From: Owenia fusiformis
Taxonomy: Eukaryota; Annelida; Polychaeta; Sabellida; Oweniidae
DNA: 64,000 nt
Reading direction: 5' to 3'
Assembly: GCA_903813345.2 (NCBI GenBank)
Contig: CAIIXF020000009.1
Coordinates: 34,535,259 to 34,599,258 of the forward strand
In this document: one piece after another, positions 33,901-48,900 of the stretch
Layout of the letters: each line of letters begins with the position of its first letter
How positions within the stretch are numbered: the first letter of the stretch is position 1
Notes under the pieces: model-generated
Seen by the model: the letters and a program-made list of their open reading frames with translations, nothing else
Told to the model about the DNA's origin: nothing
Database searches by the model: none
Translations under genes and position numbers: made by a program

Positions 33901-36900
33901 TAAATATGACTATTAGGGGTCTCATCAAGGACGTAGGAAATGAGAATATGGAACATGATGAACACATAAACAACAAAAACATAGATATCAAAGATAAAAA
34001 GGAAATAAATAATCAGCAAAATGACACGGACAAAAGTATGGACCAAATGCAAGTAATGGATTGGAAGATAGTTGGTAGTTCTTGGCTCATTAGACTTTGC
34101 TTTGGAGTAATAATAATATTGTCGCTTCTGAATTTGACAATTATGTTCATACTGACAGGTATTGGAAAGTCCAAGAAGAAAGATGACATGTTGCTGCCTG
34201 CAGTTCCACAAGATCAAAAAGGTATGTACCGTATTGTCTAAATGGATATGTCATGAAATTTCTCATTTATGAATCCAGTGTTACTGAATCAAACATTTTT
34301 TGCCTTGGTGTTTTTGTACAAATGTTAAAATGTTTCAAAATGTTTTAAAATAGTTTGAAATATGAAAAACTGTTTACTTTTGATGTACCATGTTAATGAT
34401 GATGTTTTTTAAATTATGAACTTGTCACTGCACTAGTCCTCACCTGGCTATAAGGATGTTACATCTTTATAACAAAATGGATAAATTTCCGTTGGAGGAA
34501 ATTGTCATTTTCACCAAGAAGGAGGTTGATTTGTATCCAAATATTTTACCTTATGTTAATAGTAGCATCCAGTTACTGAATAGCCAATCAGTCACGAGTA
34601 TATACCTCCAAGGGCTCCAATAATCGAGTGAGAATTTCTCACTTCAGCAACCAGGACATTAAAAGGCCATAACATGAAGCAAACCAAGACATTATGAAAT
34701 TCACCAGATAACGTCTTGGTTGCTGAGGTTAGGGAATTCTCACTTGATTATTGGAGCTGATGGATATATTTGCTTGTGACTGCCTAGAAATTGATGAAAA
34801 TAAAAATTTCTTCTGGCAGAAGTTCATCCATTTTGTTATAAGACGTTACGTATTTATAACCAAGTGGGGACCAGTGATTTTTTATGTGAGATGGGACAGC
34901 AATTATAAATCTGTAATTGTATAAATATGGTAGTTGTGGCTATAATTCTCAAAGATTGAATGACTGTTTAGTAAACAAATTGTACTGAAAATCAAAGAAT
35001 TGGAAAATCTCAACCGAGAGATTAAGCAAATAATTCTAGAATTATCCTCTGTAGTATTTATAAAGAACAAAGATAATTTTTAATAAGTCCATGAATAAGC
35101 AAAACAGCTTAGGCTTATCCACAAAAGGACATTGAGGTCAAAGAAGCATGACGAATTTTTTACATTTTTTACATAATGATCTTTTTGTCCTTTAGTTCAA
35201 CAGGTAAAAGAGGATGTAAGTGACATATTGACTATCTAATGAAGAGCATAAAGCAGTCCACTGAGAGGATTTATTATCTACTAAGATACCCAATAAGCAG
35301 CACATGAGAGTCTGTAGAAATGAGACACCAACAAAGCCAGGGCATACCAAATCAAATTAAATCATCACGAAGCAGACATGTTATATAATGATGACTCCAC
35401 ATACACGTATAACACATACACATGTAACAGTAAGTAATGATTGTAACAGCAATCATATCCTGAATTATATAACCAGCATCTATTGAAGACATGGATGATT
35501 AAAAGGACATTTAATCTAACTAACATGAGCTTTAATAACTAGATGAATTGTCTCACAGACAAACCCTACATATAAGGGATCTAAGGGACTGAGAATTGCC
35601 ATGGTTGTAGAGTTGTGTACAGTTTAAGGTAAAATCAAATAAAGCAAGCAAACTTTCCACAAATTGTTTCAATTTTAGAATATTTTGGGTTCATATCGTT
35701 TGTTCAATCTATGTCATGTGTATTTTCTTAAAGTCCTCTGCAAATCCTTCCTTTGAAATGACATTGTATATTACCTCATAGTATTAATAAATGTAGCCAA
35801 GGGCTAAGACAAAAATCATTTTATCTATGCATTTAAACTGTGTGGGTGCAACAGCATGATCAGGGCAGTACCAAAAGTAAGTTGTTTTGAATTTAAATTA
35901 CCCAAATCTTGCTAAATATTGACATTTTGCATCGAATTTGAAATGCAAATAAGAATAATATGTAGAAACATACATATTAAAATGCCAAATGTCACCACCT
36001 GCCATTTGTTACAGATGCCAAACTCAGAAGGCTGACTGGTGGATGCCAAACAGTGTCCACAAAAAAGTTGGAGACTATAACAATATGTCACCACTTGCTG
36101 TGGTGACATAAAAACAAAGTGATTGATAAAAGAACATACCATCTTGATCCAGTAGAGCCTGGGCATCTTCATCTTTGTCCCATTTGCCAGTCACAAAACA
36201 ATCTTTTATGGCATCTAACAGCTAAAACATATAAAAAACATTTCATCACATTTGGTATTGCATTATATTTCAATATAATTAGAGTACAACATTACTGGCA
36301 CGTAATGGAGAAAACATTTGGCACCTTTGGGCACAACAAATTTTGTACATACATGTACTGATTGCTGAAAATTCATCTAGAATGAATGCAATCTACAATA
36401 TATGAGATCCCCATGTCGTCCCTTATCTCCTACGTGAAATGGCATGTGGTATCAGTAAAAAGATGTAAGACTACTCATATGCATGACTTACAGCTAATTC
36501 ATGTAATTTAATTTAGTTTCCTTTATAAAACCTTTCAGGAATACAGAAATCAAAGATAAACAGCCATGTAGCATGAACACTTCATAGGTCTCATATTTAA
36601 TTTCCCCTATTGGATGCCATGTTAAAAGCACCTCTCTGAGATGAACATTGGCACCTTTGCACTTTTTCAGTTCCAAGAGTGTCTGGTTAAGTTTTACTGT
36701 ACTCATCCCAGGTATTCTTAAAGCCTCACCTCCTCTAACTCCCACTTTGGTTCATCTCCTGTGACTGGTGTGTACCTTGAACAATCTAAACCATTGGATG
36801 AGGCTGTCAGTGTCTCCTTCTGTGATGTGCTTCTCGACTTCTTGCTCACTTTGAACAGCCCACCTAGATCATCTTCATCTTCAGCCTCCGAATCATCATC

Positions 36901-39900
36901 TTCCGCATCTTTCTGGTCATCTGCGATAAAGAAATCATTATAATACAAGCAGTTCATAAGGGAGGCACAAACAGGCCAAGGATTAAGAGGTGATATGTTT
37001 GTTATTGTCAAGCTACATTTGATATAGACTAGTGAATTTTGTTTGGTATGGGGAAATTATTAAGCAACTTGTCTGCAGTCATTTTATATAGACAAGTGAA
37101 TCTTGTTTGGTATGGGAAAATAACTAAGCAACTGGTCTGCAGTCATTTTATATAGACAAGTGAATCTTGTTTGGTATGGGGAAATTACTAAGCAACTGGT
37201 CTGCAGTCATTTTATATAGACAAATGAATCTTGTTTGGTATGGGGAAATTACTAAGCAGCTGGTCTGCAGTCATTTCATCTCCAAGCATTAGGCCAATCA
37301 TTATGATGTATCATAAGTGATAGGAGGAGACACAAAGTAACTTTGAAAAGATATTACTAACCCATTTTCAAACCTGAATATTAATATTGATTTATTAAGG
37401 CCAAACATTCATCTGACCTATATTTGACAGCTTTAACTTTTCTTCTGTTAAACATATTCATGGTACAAGGTGTAATAACAATTTATCTACATGTCATCCT
37501 TAAAATGATCTTTTCCTCCTGATAAATATAAGTTATTTCATCGTTGATTTTCAATATGATAAGTATAGTTACAATGTTGAAGAAATAGCTTAAATGTCAC
37601 TCTTATCATCAGAATAAGTCTACGTACAATATTAAAGCAATGGTTTACTGACATTCTCATTATCAGGATACATGTATTTATAATATTAAAGCAATGGCTT
37701 AATGTCACTTTTGTCATCAGAATAAGTGTAGGTACAATATTAAGCAATGGTTTACTGTCATCCCCATTATCAGAATAAGTGTATTTACAATGTTGAAGCA
37801 ATGGCTTAATGTCACTATCATCATCAGAATAAGTGTAGGTACAATATTAAAGCAATGGTTTATTGTCATTCTCATTATCGGAATAAGTGTATTTACAATG
37901 TTGAAGCAATGACTTAATGTCACTATCATTATCAGAATAAGTGTAGGTACAATATTGAAGCAATGGTTTACTGTCATTCTCATTATCAGGACAAATGTAT
38001 TTACACTGTTGAAGCAATGACTTAATGTCACTATCATTATAAGAATAAGTGTAGGTACAATATAAAAGCAATGGTATATTGTCATTCTCATTATCGGAAT
38101 AAGTGTATTTACAATGTTAAAGCAATGGCTTAATGTCACTCTTGTCATCAGAATAAGTGTAGGTACAATATTAAGCAATGGTTTACTGTCATTCTCATTA
38201 TCGGAATAAGTGTATTTACAATGTTAAAGCAATGGCTTAATGTCACTCTTGTCATCAGAATAAGTGTAGGTACAATATTAAGCAATGCTTTACTGTCATT
38301 CTCATTATCGGAATAAGTGTATTTACAATGTTAAAGCAATGGCTTAATGTCACTCTTGTCATCAGAATAAGTGTAGGTACAATATTAAGCAATGGTTTAC
38401 TGTCATTCTCATTATCGGAATAAGTGTATTTACAATGTTAAAACAATGGCTTAATGTCACTCTTGTCATCAGAATAAGTGTAGGTACAATATTAAAGCAA
38501 TGTTCACTGCCTTTCTCATTATCAGGATAAATGTATTTACAATATTAAAGCAATGACTTAATGTCACTATCATCATCAGAATAAGTGTAAGCACAATATT
38601 AAAGCAATGTTCACTGCCTTTCTCATTATCAGGATAAATGTATTTACAATATTAAAGCAATGACTTAATGTCACTATCATCATCAGAATAAGTGTAGGTA
38701 CAATATTAAAGCAATGTTCACTGCCTTTCTCATTATCAGGATAAATGTATTTACAATATTAAAGCAATGGCTTAATGTCACTATCATCATCAGAATAAGT
38801 GTAAGTACAATATTAAAGCAATGTTCACTGCCTTTCTCATTATCAGGATAAATGTATTTACAATATTAAAGCAATGACTTAATGTCACTATCATCATCAG
38901 AATAAGTGTAGGTACAATATTAAAGCAATGTTCACTGCCTTTCTCATTATCAGGATAAATGTATTTACAATGTCGAAGCAATGGCTTAATGTCACTATCA
39001 TTATCAGAATAAATGTAGGTACAATATTAAAGCAATGTTCACTGCCTTTCTCATTATCAGGATAAATGTATTTATGATGTCGAAGCAATGGCTTAATGTC
39101 ACTCGTGTCATCAAAATAAGTGTAGGTAAAATATCAAAGCAATGGTTTACTATCATTCTCATTATCAGGATAAGTGTATTTACAATGTTAAAGCAATGGC
39201 ATAATGTCACTCGTGTCATCAGAATAAGTGTAGGTAAAATATCAAAGCAATGGTTTACTATCATTCTCATTATCAGGATTAATGTATTTACAATGTTGAA
39301 GCAATGGCATAATGTCACTCTTGTCATCAAAATAAGTGTAAGTACCAATATAAAAGCAATGGTTTACTGTCATTCTCATTATCAGGATAAATGTATTTAC
39401 AATATTAACGCAATGGCTTAATGTCACTCTTGTCATCAAAATAAGTGTAGGTAAAATATCAAAGCAATGGTTTATTGTCATTCTCATTATCAGGATTAAT
39501 GTATTTACAATGTTAAAGCAATGGCATAATGTCACTATCATTATAAGAATAAGTGTAGGTACAATATAAAAGCAATGGTATATTGTCATTCTCATTATCG
39601 GAATAAGTGTATTTACAATGTTAAAGCAATGGCTTAATGTCACTCTCTTGTTATCAGAATAAGTGTAGGTACAATATCAAAGCAATGGTTTACTGCCTTT
39701 CTCGTTATCAGGATAAATGTATTTACAATGTTGAAGCAATGGCGTAATGTCACTATCATCATCAGAATAAGTGTAAGTACAATATTAAAGCAATAGTTCA
39801 CTGCCTTTCTCATTATCAGGATAAATGTATTTACAATGTTGAAGCAATGACTTAATGTCACTATCATTATAAGAATAAGTGTAGGTACAATATAAAAGCA

Positions 39901-42900
39901 ATGGTATATTGTCATTCTCATTATCGGAATAAGTGTATTTACAATGTTAAAGCAATGGCTTAATGTCACTCTCTTGTTATCAGAATAAGTGTAGGTACAA
40001 TATCAAAGCAATGGTTTACTGCCTTTCTCATTATCAGGATAAATGTATTTACAATGTTGAAGCAATGGCGTAATGTCACTATCATCATCAGAATAAGTGT
40101 AAGTACAATATTAAAGCAATAGTTCACTGCCTTTCTCATTATCAGGATAAATGTATTTACAATGTTGAAGCAATGGCTTAATGTCACTATCATTATCAGA
40201 ATAAGTGTAGGTACAATATTAAAGCAATGGTTTACTGTCATTCTCATTATCAGGATAAATGTATTTACAATGTTGAAGCAATGGCTTAATGTCACTATCA
40301 TTATCAGAATAAGTGTAGGTACAATATTAAGCAATGATTTACTGTCATTCTCATTATCAGAATAAGTGTATTTACAATGTTAAAGCAATGGCTTAATGTC
40401 ACTATCATCATCAGAATAAGTGTAGGTAAAATATCAAAGCAATGGGTTACTGTCATTCTCATTATGAGGATAAGTGTATTTACAATGTTGAAGCAATGGC
40501 TTAATGTCACTATCATCATCAGAACAAGTGTAAGTACAAAATATTAAAGCAATGGTTCACTGCCTTTCTCATTATCAGGATAAATGTATTTATAATGTTA
40601 AAGCAATGGCGTAATGTCACTATCATCATCAGAATAAGTGTAAGTACAATATTAAAGCAATGGTTCACTGCCTTTCTCATTATCAGGATAAATGTATTTA
40701 CAATGTTAAAGCAATGGCGTAATGTCACTATCATCATCAGAGTAAGTGTAAGCACAATATTAAAGCAATGGTTTACTGTCATTCTCATTATCAGGATAAA
40801 TGTATTAACAATGTTGAAGCAATGGCTTAATGTCACTATCATCATCAGAATAAGTGTAAGTACAATATTAAAGCAATGGTTTACTGTCCTTCTCATTATC
40901 AGAATAAGTGTATTTACAATGTTGAAGCAATGGCATAATGTCACTCTTGTCATCAAAATAAGTGTAGGTACAATATTAAAGCAATGTTCACTGCCTTTTT
41001 CATTATCAGGATAAATGTATTAACAATGTCGAAGCAATGGCTTAATGTCACTATCATTATCAGAATAAGTGTAAGTACAATATTAAAGCAATGTTCACTG
41101 CCTTTCTCATTATCAGGATAAATGTATTTACAATGTCGAAGCAATGGCTTAATGTCACGATCATTATCAGAATAAATGTAGGTACAATATTAAAGCAATG
41201 TTCACTGCCTTTCTGCCTTTCTCATTATCAGGATAAATGTATTTACAATGTCGAAGCAATGGCTTAATGTCACTATCATCATCAGAATAAGTCTAGGTAC
41301 AATATTGAAGCAATGGTGTACTGTCACAATCATCATTAGGATATGTGTCACATGCATCATTCATGGCATCAATGTTAAGTTTGATGAACTCTTCATCAGC
41401 ACTGATCCCATCCAAATCCATATGGAAAATTGGTAAATCAATATCATCCTTTACAATGTCATTATTGGTACCTTTCCTTCTAGTGCTATCTTGTTGGATA
41501 GCTTCATGAGTACCATCCCATTTGGCTCCATCATTGGTAACACTCTCATTGGGATCATCCCATCTAGCACACTCATTGGTACCATTCTGCCTGATGCCTT
41601 CTCTGATATTGTCCTGTATCGCATCTTCATTGGCACCATCCAGAGTTACGCCTTCATTGCCATTTTGGACATCATTCCATCTTCCACATTCACTGGCACC
41701 ATCCTGCCTGATGCCTTCATTGGTGTTGTCCTGTATCATATTTTCATTGGCACCATTCCGACTTATGCCTCCATTGCCATTTTGCACATCACCAAAATCT
41801 AGAGCCTCTTTTAATCTCAACCAAAAAGCAGGGTTTTGGGAGGAATCTTTTGGCCATTGTAGATAGGTTTTCTGACCAAGGTAGCTCTTTAAACTGGAAG
41901 ATATTTTATCCTTGTTTAAATCTTTTAAATCATGCAGCAAAATCATCACCATCGTATCATAGGTCGCATCGAGACGTTTATTTTTTGAGAGTTCAAACTC
42001 AAAATTACACCATCTGCTTTCTAAATAATTGTTAGACATGAGAATGATCACTTTGCGGCTCACCTCAATAAAATGTACAATATTACTGACGATAAATTCA
42101 CCAGGAATAAATTCACGATCATGAATGGATAAGCAAAGTCCAAATTCATTCTCCATTTTTTCCTGTATTTTAACAATGACTGATATATCATCACTGCTAC
42201 TGTAGGATAAGAAAGCATGGTAGTTGAATACTCTGTAGTCATCACATTGTGTCTTTCTTCGCAGGAGTCTCCTTACCATCTGTCGGCTCATAAGCCACAT
42301 ATACTCAAGGCGATGTCGTTTAACATAGATTATACAGCATATGATACCCAGAATGATCATAACACCTAAAGAAGTCGCAACTGACACGATAAGCGTCATC
42401 TGACACATTAATGTTGTTTTTTCAATAGATAATAAATGTATGAGGATATACTCAGAGTTTCTCAGGCAATTGTATGATTTATTGTTATGAAAATGCACTC
42501 TAGTTGTATTCATCCACTTAATGAACTCAAGTTGACTACAGCCACAAAGTAAAGGATTGTGTTCCAGGTCTACAACAAGTCTAGATTGATTTTGCCGAGT
42601 AATGTCATCCAATTGTGACATCATAAATGATGACAGATGGGTTATCAGATTAGATGAGACATTCAACAGTTCCAGGTTCATATTTTTACGTAAATCTATG
42701 TCCAGTGAATTGATTCCATTTGCGCTGAGGTTGATGTACTGCACACTCACCATGTCAGAAAATGTGTGAAGGTCTGGCTGGGTAAACTTTGTATTTTCCA
42801 AATCGATGGATTTCACATTTGAACAATTTTGAAAGATTAATGTTGTTTTATTCTGTTTACTATAAACAGATTTAAGGTCTAGGTTCCCAAGAAGAAGCAT

Positions 42901-45900
42901 TTCTAGTTTAGGCCAGTTTTTACAAGAGAATGAATCTAGATCTGTAAACACTGTGTTCAAGTTTTGGATGTTCAAATATGTTAGGTTATACAGTCCTGTC
43001 ATTGCACCATGTAGACCAGCTATGATGGCTCCAGACATATCAATAACTTTAACATGGTTCGGGGAAACAATGCAGAATTTCTCATCATGAAAATGATACT
43101 CCTTTGATATGATCATGTTGTCAATGTACACTTCTTCTCGACTAATTGGCATCTGCAAGCAATTTGATGGATAACTGGGACGTTCTTTGTGGTTTATCCT
43201 AATTGGTACATGAGCATTGCTTCCGATATCAAACACCTTCAATGAGTACATAAGTTTAAAGTTTACACCATAGAAAATGTTTCCATGAATCCAAAAGTTT
43301 AAGCTGAGATAGTTTCCTCGGAGGGAGATGTACTCTAGTAAACCAAAGTATGCACCGAAACCTGCTTCCAAGTAGCTGATATGATTTCCATCTAGCTTCA
43401 AAACCTTCACTTTCAATCTCTTAAAAATTATCATCTTTTGTTTTTTCAGCACGTAACTTTGAATAGCCACACTTTTGTCATCAATGTCATTCGTGAATGA
43501 TAAATCCAAGTAATCTATTGTTTGATTCAATTTAACCAGTGGATGAAGTCTATTCATTACTCTGTCCAGTCCAAGCATGCTATTTCCTCTGAAGTCCAAA
43601 TATTTGAGACTTCTCAAGTCAGCCAGTGCTTTTTCTTCAAAGACACGCAACAATGACGATGTACTATAATAATCGAATATCATAACACCAGACTGACTGT
43701 TCTTCAAATATTCCAATCTTCCAAGTCCTTGTAGGGATTTCTGCCATATTGTCTTGATTTGATTCCTACTGATATCCAAATACCTCAGATTTATGTACCT
43801 TTTGAATGCATAATTCTGGATGTCCAACACAGTTGGTATATCAGTGAGCTGTAGGTACTGAATTGAAGCTGGGAATGTCTGAGGAACACTAGTCACATTC
43901 ATTCTCTTGCAAATGTACCGTATGTCACTACAGATGTAACATCCATCAGGACATGCATGATTGGTCTCCTTAGTAAAATCAATGTCTGGTTTATCAGGGT
44001 ACTGATACCTCGCTGATATTGTTGGCACCCCTCCCAATATGAGTACAAATATATTCATTATCTTCCAAAGAAGCATCACTGCTGTGAAGTTCATTTTGTG
44101 TTCATGAATCAAATCTGTATGATCAGGGTGTTCTGCCTTATATATACAGTTCTGTAGGCCTATAATCACTGCACTGGGTGGAAAGGAACCACTGAAAATG
44201 AGTGTGGCCTAGTCCTCAGTCAGTTGCGTAGCCAGGATTATCCACAAATCTCCACCTTCATTGGGGTTCCTCATATAAAACCATTTTCGTAATTTCTTTA
44301 CATACAATTTACACCCCTCCAAAAGTGTGTCAACCGTAGACTCCCCCATGGAGTGTTTAAGCCTCCTTATGTTTGAATTATTATTCGTATAATATGTACA
44401 GTGTATAAAGAAAAAACTGTTTTAGTGCTAGAAAAAATAAATTGACATCATGTCCGATACTTCCATTTTGTTTTCGCAAAATACAATTGAATTTGAAAAA
44501 GTTAATAGACAATTTGATTTTCTATGTTAAAATAGTTTTTGGTGAATCTTTTACTGAATAGAGATCCTGAAATCTGAAGGCAAGATCATGATTTTAATAT
44601 TACATTTTTTTAATGAAATCTAAATCAAGAGTTAACATATATTGAGCTAAGTTTAAGGGGAAATCCTAACACATCTTTAAAGGCCCCATATAAAGTTTAA
44701 ACCACTTTGACTTATATTGTAGTCTTAACCAATGTTATCAAAGTGTGATATGTGAAAGTTTTTTTTGAAATTTCAAAAAGTGATTTTTGATAGACTTTTT
44801 GTTCCAAAATTTGTGACTTTATTAAAAACCAACTTTTAGAGGTCATTCATATCTTCTAATTAGCCACAATTCATACCAATGCATAGCATTCATCTTCCCA
44901 TGTTTTTTTCCGAAAAAATTAAGAAAATCGGTTCATAAATAAGCGAGAAATGAACTTATCAGTGCAAGAAAATGGTTCTGAGAAAAATGCATTTCAAAAT
45001 TTTAGTTCTCATAGAAACCAATGGTACAATGATATCTAAAACATAATTTATTCTTCTTTTTAACCTGGTTAGACAATCATCATTGGTTTTTTATGAAAGT
45101 CTAACATATTTAGAAAAGATTGACATCGAAAAAAAAATTTCAATTTTTTTCAAAAAGTTTTTGGTACCTTAGTGACATCACTAATGTTTCAAAATATTTT
45201 TGATATGCTAAAACATTGAAGTAGCCCATTAAATATGGCATTTTATTATTGAAATATTGTGTCCTTTGTTCAACCTTTGCATTGGTGTTAAAAAGATAAT
45301 CTTTTTTGAAATGCATTAAGAAATATTTGATGATTAAGAAATTTCAACTTTTTTTGAAAAATGGCGGGAAATTTGAATATTTGAGAAATGAAATGCTCAC
45401 AACTTTTTTTTCAAAAATTTTTTTTTGTTCAAAAATCTCTAGAACCACTTTTTAAGTCCTGACAAATAGTAAATGAATGATAAAGAAATATTTTCAAACT
45501 TTAGACGGGGACTTTAAGGAATTCGAACATATCCATCTTTTTAAAAAGAGCTACTTTAGGGAGAAATCCTCATTTCTTATTTATTGAGAGAGACTTTAGA
45601 GTTCACACAAAGATATGTCAAATTCTGAAACATGCAATTCCCACAATTTAATACTGAGATTATGATTTTTCTAAAAAACTCCAAATCAAAAGATTTTATT
45701 TGGTATTTCAGATGATAATTAATAATGTAATAGGCTGAAATTCCAAAACGACCAAATTGAAATAACACAATATCTGTTGTACTCCGTAGGCTCTAAAATT
45801 AAACCTTTTTCAAATTGCAATGCCTTACAACAAAGAACACCTACTCGCAGGCTGGTATCGAAAAATTTGTCCGCTGTGACGGAGCGTGCTATTTTGCATA

Positions 45901-48900
45901 GAAACACTAAGAAACCTACACAATTTATTTTTTTACTCATATGTTTCGCTATACCAAAAAAAATTCTTACTCCATGCAATGGATATATCATTTGCAGGTA
46001 ATTTTAACTTTTGTTTGAAGTCCAACAACGCTAAATGTAAAGCTATTGAAAATGGCGCCTGGGTATCATACTCCAAAATGTACCATTTGTTTTATTTCTT
46101 TTTAATGGTACAATATAGTGACACGATAATATTTACATATGTTTTCAGCATAACTCTGAAGGTATTAATGATATCTTGATGTATTGGGCATTTTAAATAT
46201 TTTTTATAAAAAATAATGTTTACATTTTTTGTCAGCTGTGACGGAGCAGTTTTAACTGTGAACTACGTTAAGAATTAAAGATTCAAATTATATCTTTTAG
46301 AAGTACCCTTAGAAGAGAGAACGTCACAAATCACTTTCCTAAATAATGACAAGCAGCCTCTTGGATATCTGGGGTAATGTAAATCTGAGATATAAAAACG
46401 ACCACTCTTAGCATTTTTCGGAGGTTTGTACTGAAATCAACATGATGTAAACTCAATATAATATTTCTAATAAGTTTTTGCCTAGACGTCTTGAAATGTC
46501 ACGTGTAGTGTAAATAGGGCTAATATAAATTTACTTATTCGAAATAGCGCACAGACATCCTGCATTCTGACAGATGTATAACCTTTTACCACATAACATT
46601 ACTGTACAGATTTAATTTGTAATTATTTGAAATTCATGAAATTCATCGTTTTGCATAGACTAAAATTATTAAAAAAGTCTTTGTAAACGTGCTGCACTGT
46701 AAAACCTGTATCAATGAATATCTTTCTCTAGTGAACGCCTCTTCTTATTATCAAATATTCCTCTGACTTCTGTATGAAATTGCCTCTATGGAGTGAACAT
46801 CTATACCAACTGGGAACACACTTTTGGGCTCCATATGTACGTGTTCACTGTACACATATTTTACTGTAGTTGCATCAGATAGCCATAACTCTTAGCATTT
46901 TCGTATTTCAAGATACACTCAACTTACATATTGGAACGACTAAAGAAGGTAGAACGATCCACAGACCATACCATTATATGTATTTAGCTTCATCTTCAGC
47001 AAATCATTTCACATCAAATAATCAAGTTACTGTAAAAAATGACCATGTCAGGCCGATATATCCACAGAGGGCACTACGAAAGGCAAATACCCTTTACTGA
47101 AATGGAAGTTGACTATCCTTTTTATGAGTTACCATGCATAAGTTGGATTGCAGTACAAACTGAGAAAAGAAGCTTAAAGAGTGGTCGTATATACATCTCA
47201 GAATTTGAATTGTGTACTTTTATTACGTTTCATTTTTCAGAATACTTTACGAAAGAGATTTGACACTCTCGCTCCTCTAAAGTTTAGTTGTAAAGAAATA
47301 TATTATGAATCTAAATTCTTAACGTATTTCAGATTTGAAACTGCTCCGTTACAGCGGACAAAAAAATTAATTATTATTTTTTTCAAAAAAATTAAAAATA
47401 CCCAATACATAAAGATCTCATTAATACCTTCAGAGTTATGCTGAAAACATATGTAAATATTATCGTGTCGCTATATTGTACCATTAAAAAGAAATAAAAG
47501 AAATGGTTCATTTTGGAGTATGATACTCCGATGCCGTTTTCAATAGCTTTTACTCTTAGCGTTGTTGGACTTCAAACAGAATTTAAAGTTACCCACAAAT
47601 GATATATTCATTGCACGGAGTCAGTAATTTTCTTTGATATAGCAAAACATATGAGTAAAAAAATAAATTGTGTGGATTTCCTAGCGATTCTATGCAAAAT
47701 AGCAAGCTCCGTCACAGCGGACAAATTTTTCGATACCAGCCTGTGCTACTGTAGTGCTGAAAATACCCATTTGTTCTTTCTTTGAATCGAAAATAAAAAA
47801 TTCAAATTCAATTCCCAGTACAGGTGACCCCAAAATGTCACCCCTTAATTAATATCTCCGTTTTGAAGGACTTCATGATTTTTTGTGTAGATAGAGAGTT
47901 CAATGCAAAAATCATTGGAATTTACCTAATAAGCAGTCAGTGCATCATATTTGACAAGATTGTTTGTTAAAGGGTAGATTTTACATGTTATTGATAATAT
48001 GTATGAAAGCAATCCAGAAATGGCTCAAATAATGGCTAAGACAGAAATCTCAATTTCAGAAAATTGCATTTTCAACATTTTCGGAAAATATCACTAGACC
48101 ATACCTAGATGAAAAATGTGATCATTTTAAAAATTTTAAACAGTGTATCTACACAGATAAATTAAAAAATCATATTTGAGTTTATACTAAAATGAGAGGG
48201 TAATTTTTCTGGGTCAACCTGTATATGGAGGTGTACACGTGAATTAGGGAGCACGCGCGTTACAAATGTCCACTGAAATTTAGCAAAAGTAGAACTCCTT
48301 TGAGAAATCTTGGCTAAGGCCTGAGTATAGCAGTCACATCGGAATGCTTCTTAAAGGCTGATTGTAGACACTGAAGCTTGCGTTTGTCTAAACTGTAATC
48401 GTATAATATGTTTTAATATAATTTCGCATTTTAATTCCATCAAAATTTTAATATAAAAGAACTCGAAGTGATGGATAATAAATGCTATACCCATTCAAAT
48501 GCTTGTGTTTATAAATGATACATATTTACATGTGTGCTTTTTATAATAACTCATTCCAAAATGTTTCTATTATTTGATATTTGCTCTTGGGGACTAATCA
48601 GCTCCGGGCAAGAATTTTTTGTTTGAAATAAAACAAAACGAAGGCACACAGATTTGAAAGAAAATGTGTTTTCATCAGTATTAAGACAATAATTGAACAA
48701 ATTTATTTGTAATTATAGGAACAATTTTCAGTTGCTTGAAAAAGATTTAAAGAATAAATTGAAATATTGCAAAACTAAATCAATTTGTTAGTATTAAGAC
48801 AGTTGGTTTATTTCACCGGATATGAAGCAGCTTTTTAAGTAGTGCGAAATTATTATTATTTCTTTGCATAATGTCATGATGATCCGGGTCTCCCAAAATT

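Noticed and set aside
35990-36060. Short similarity (GCCATTTGTTACAGA) between about 2950 and 36000
   Set aside because: Only some 20 bases shared; too little to claim a repeat family.
39242-39643. Open frames of 110-150 codons encoding 18-residue hydrophobic repeats in both arrays
   Set aside because: They are produced by a 54-base tandem repeat without stops, occur in several frames and both strands, and have no start context, splice signals or unique sequence; treated as repeat, not gene.
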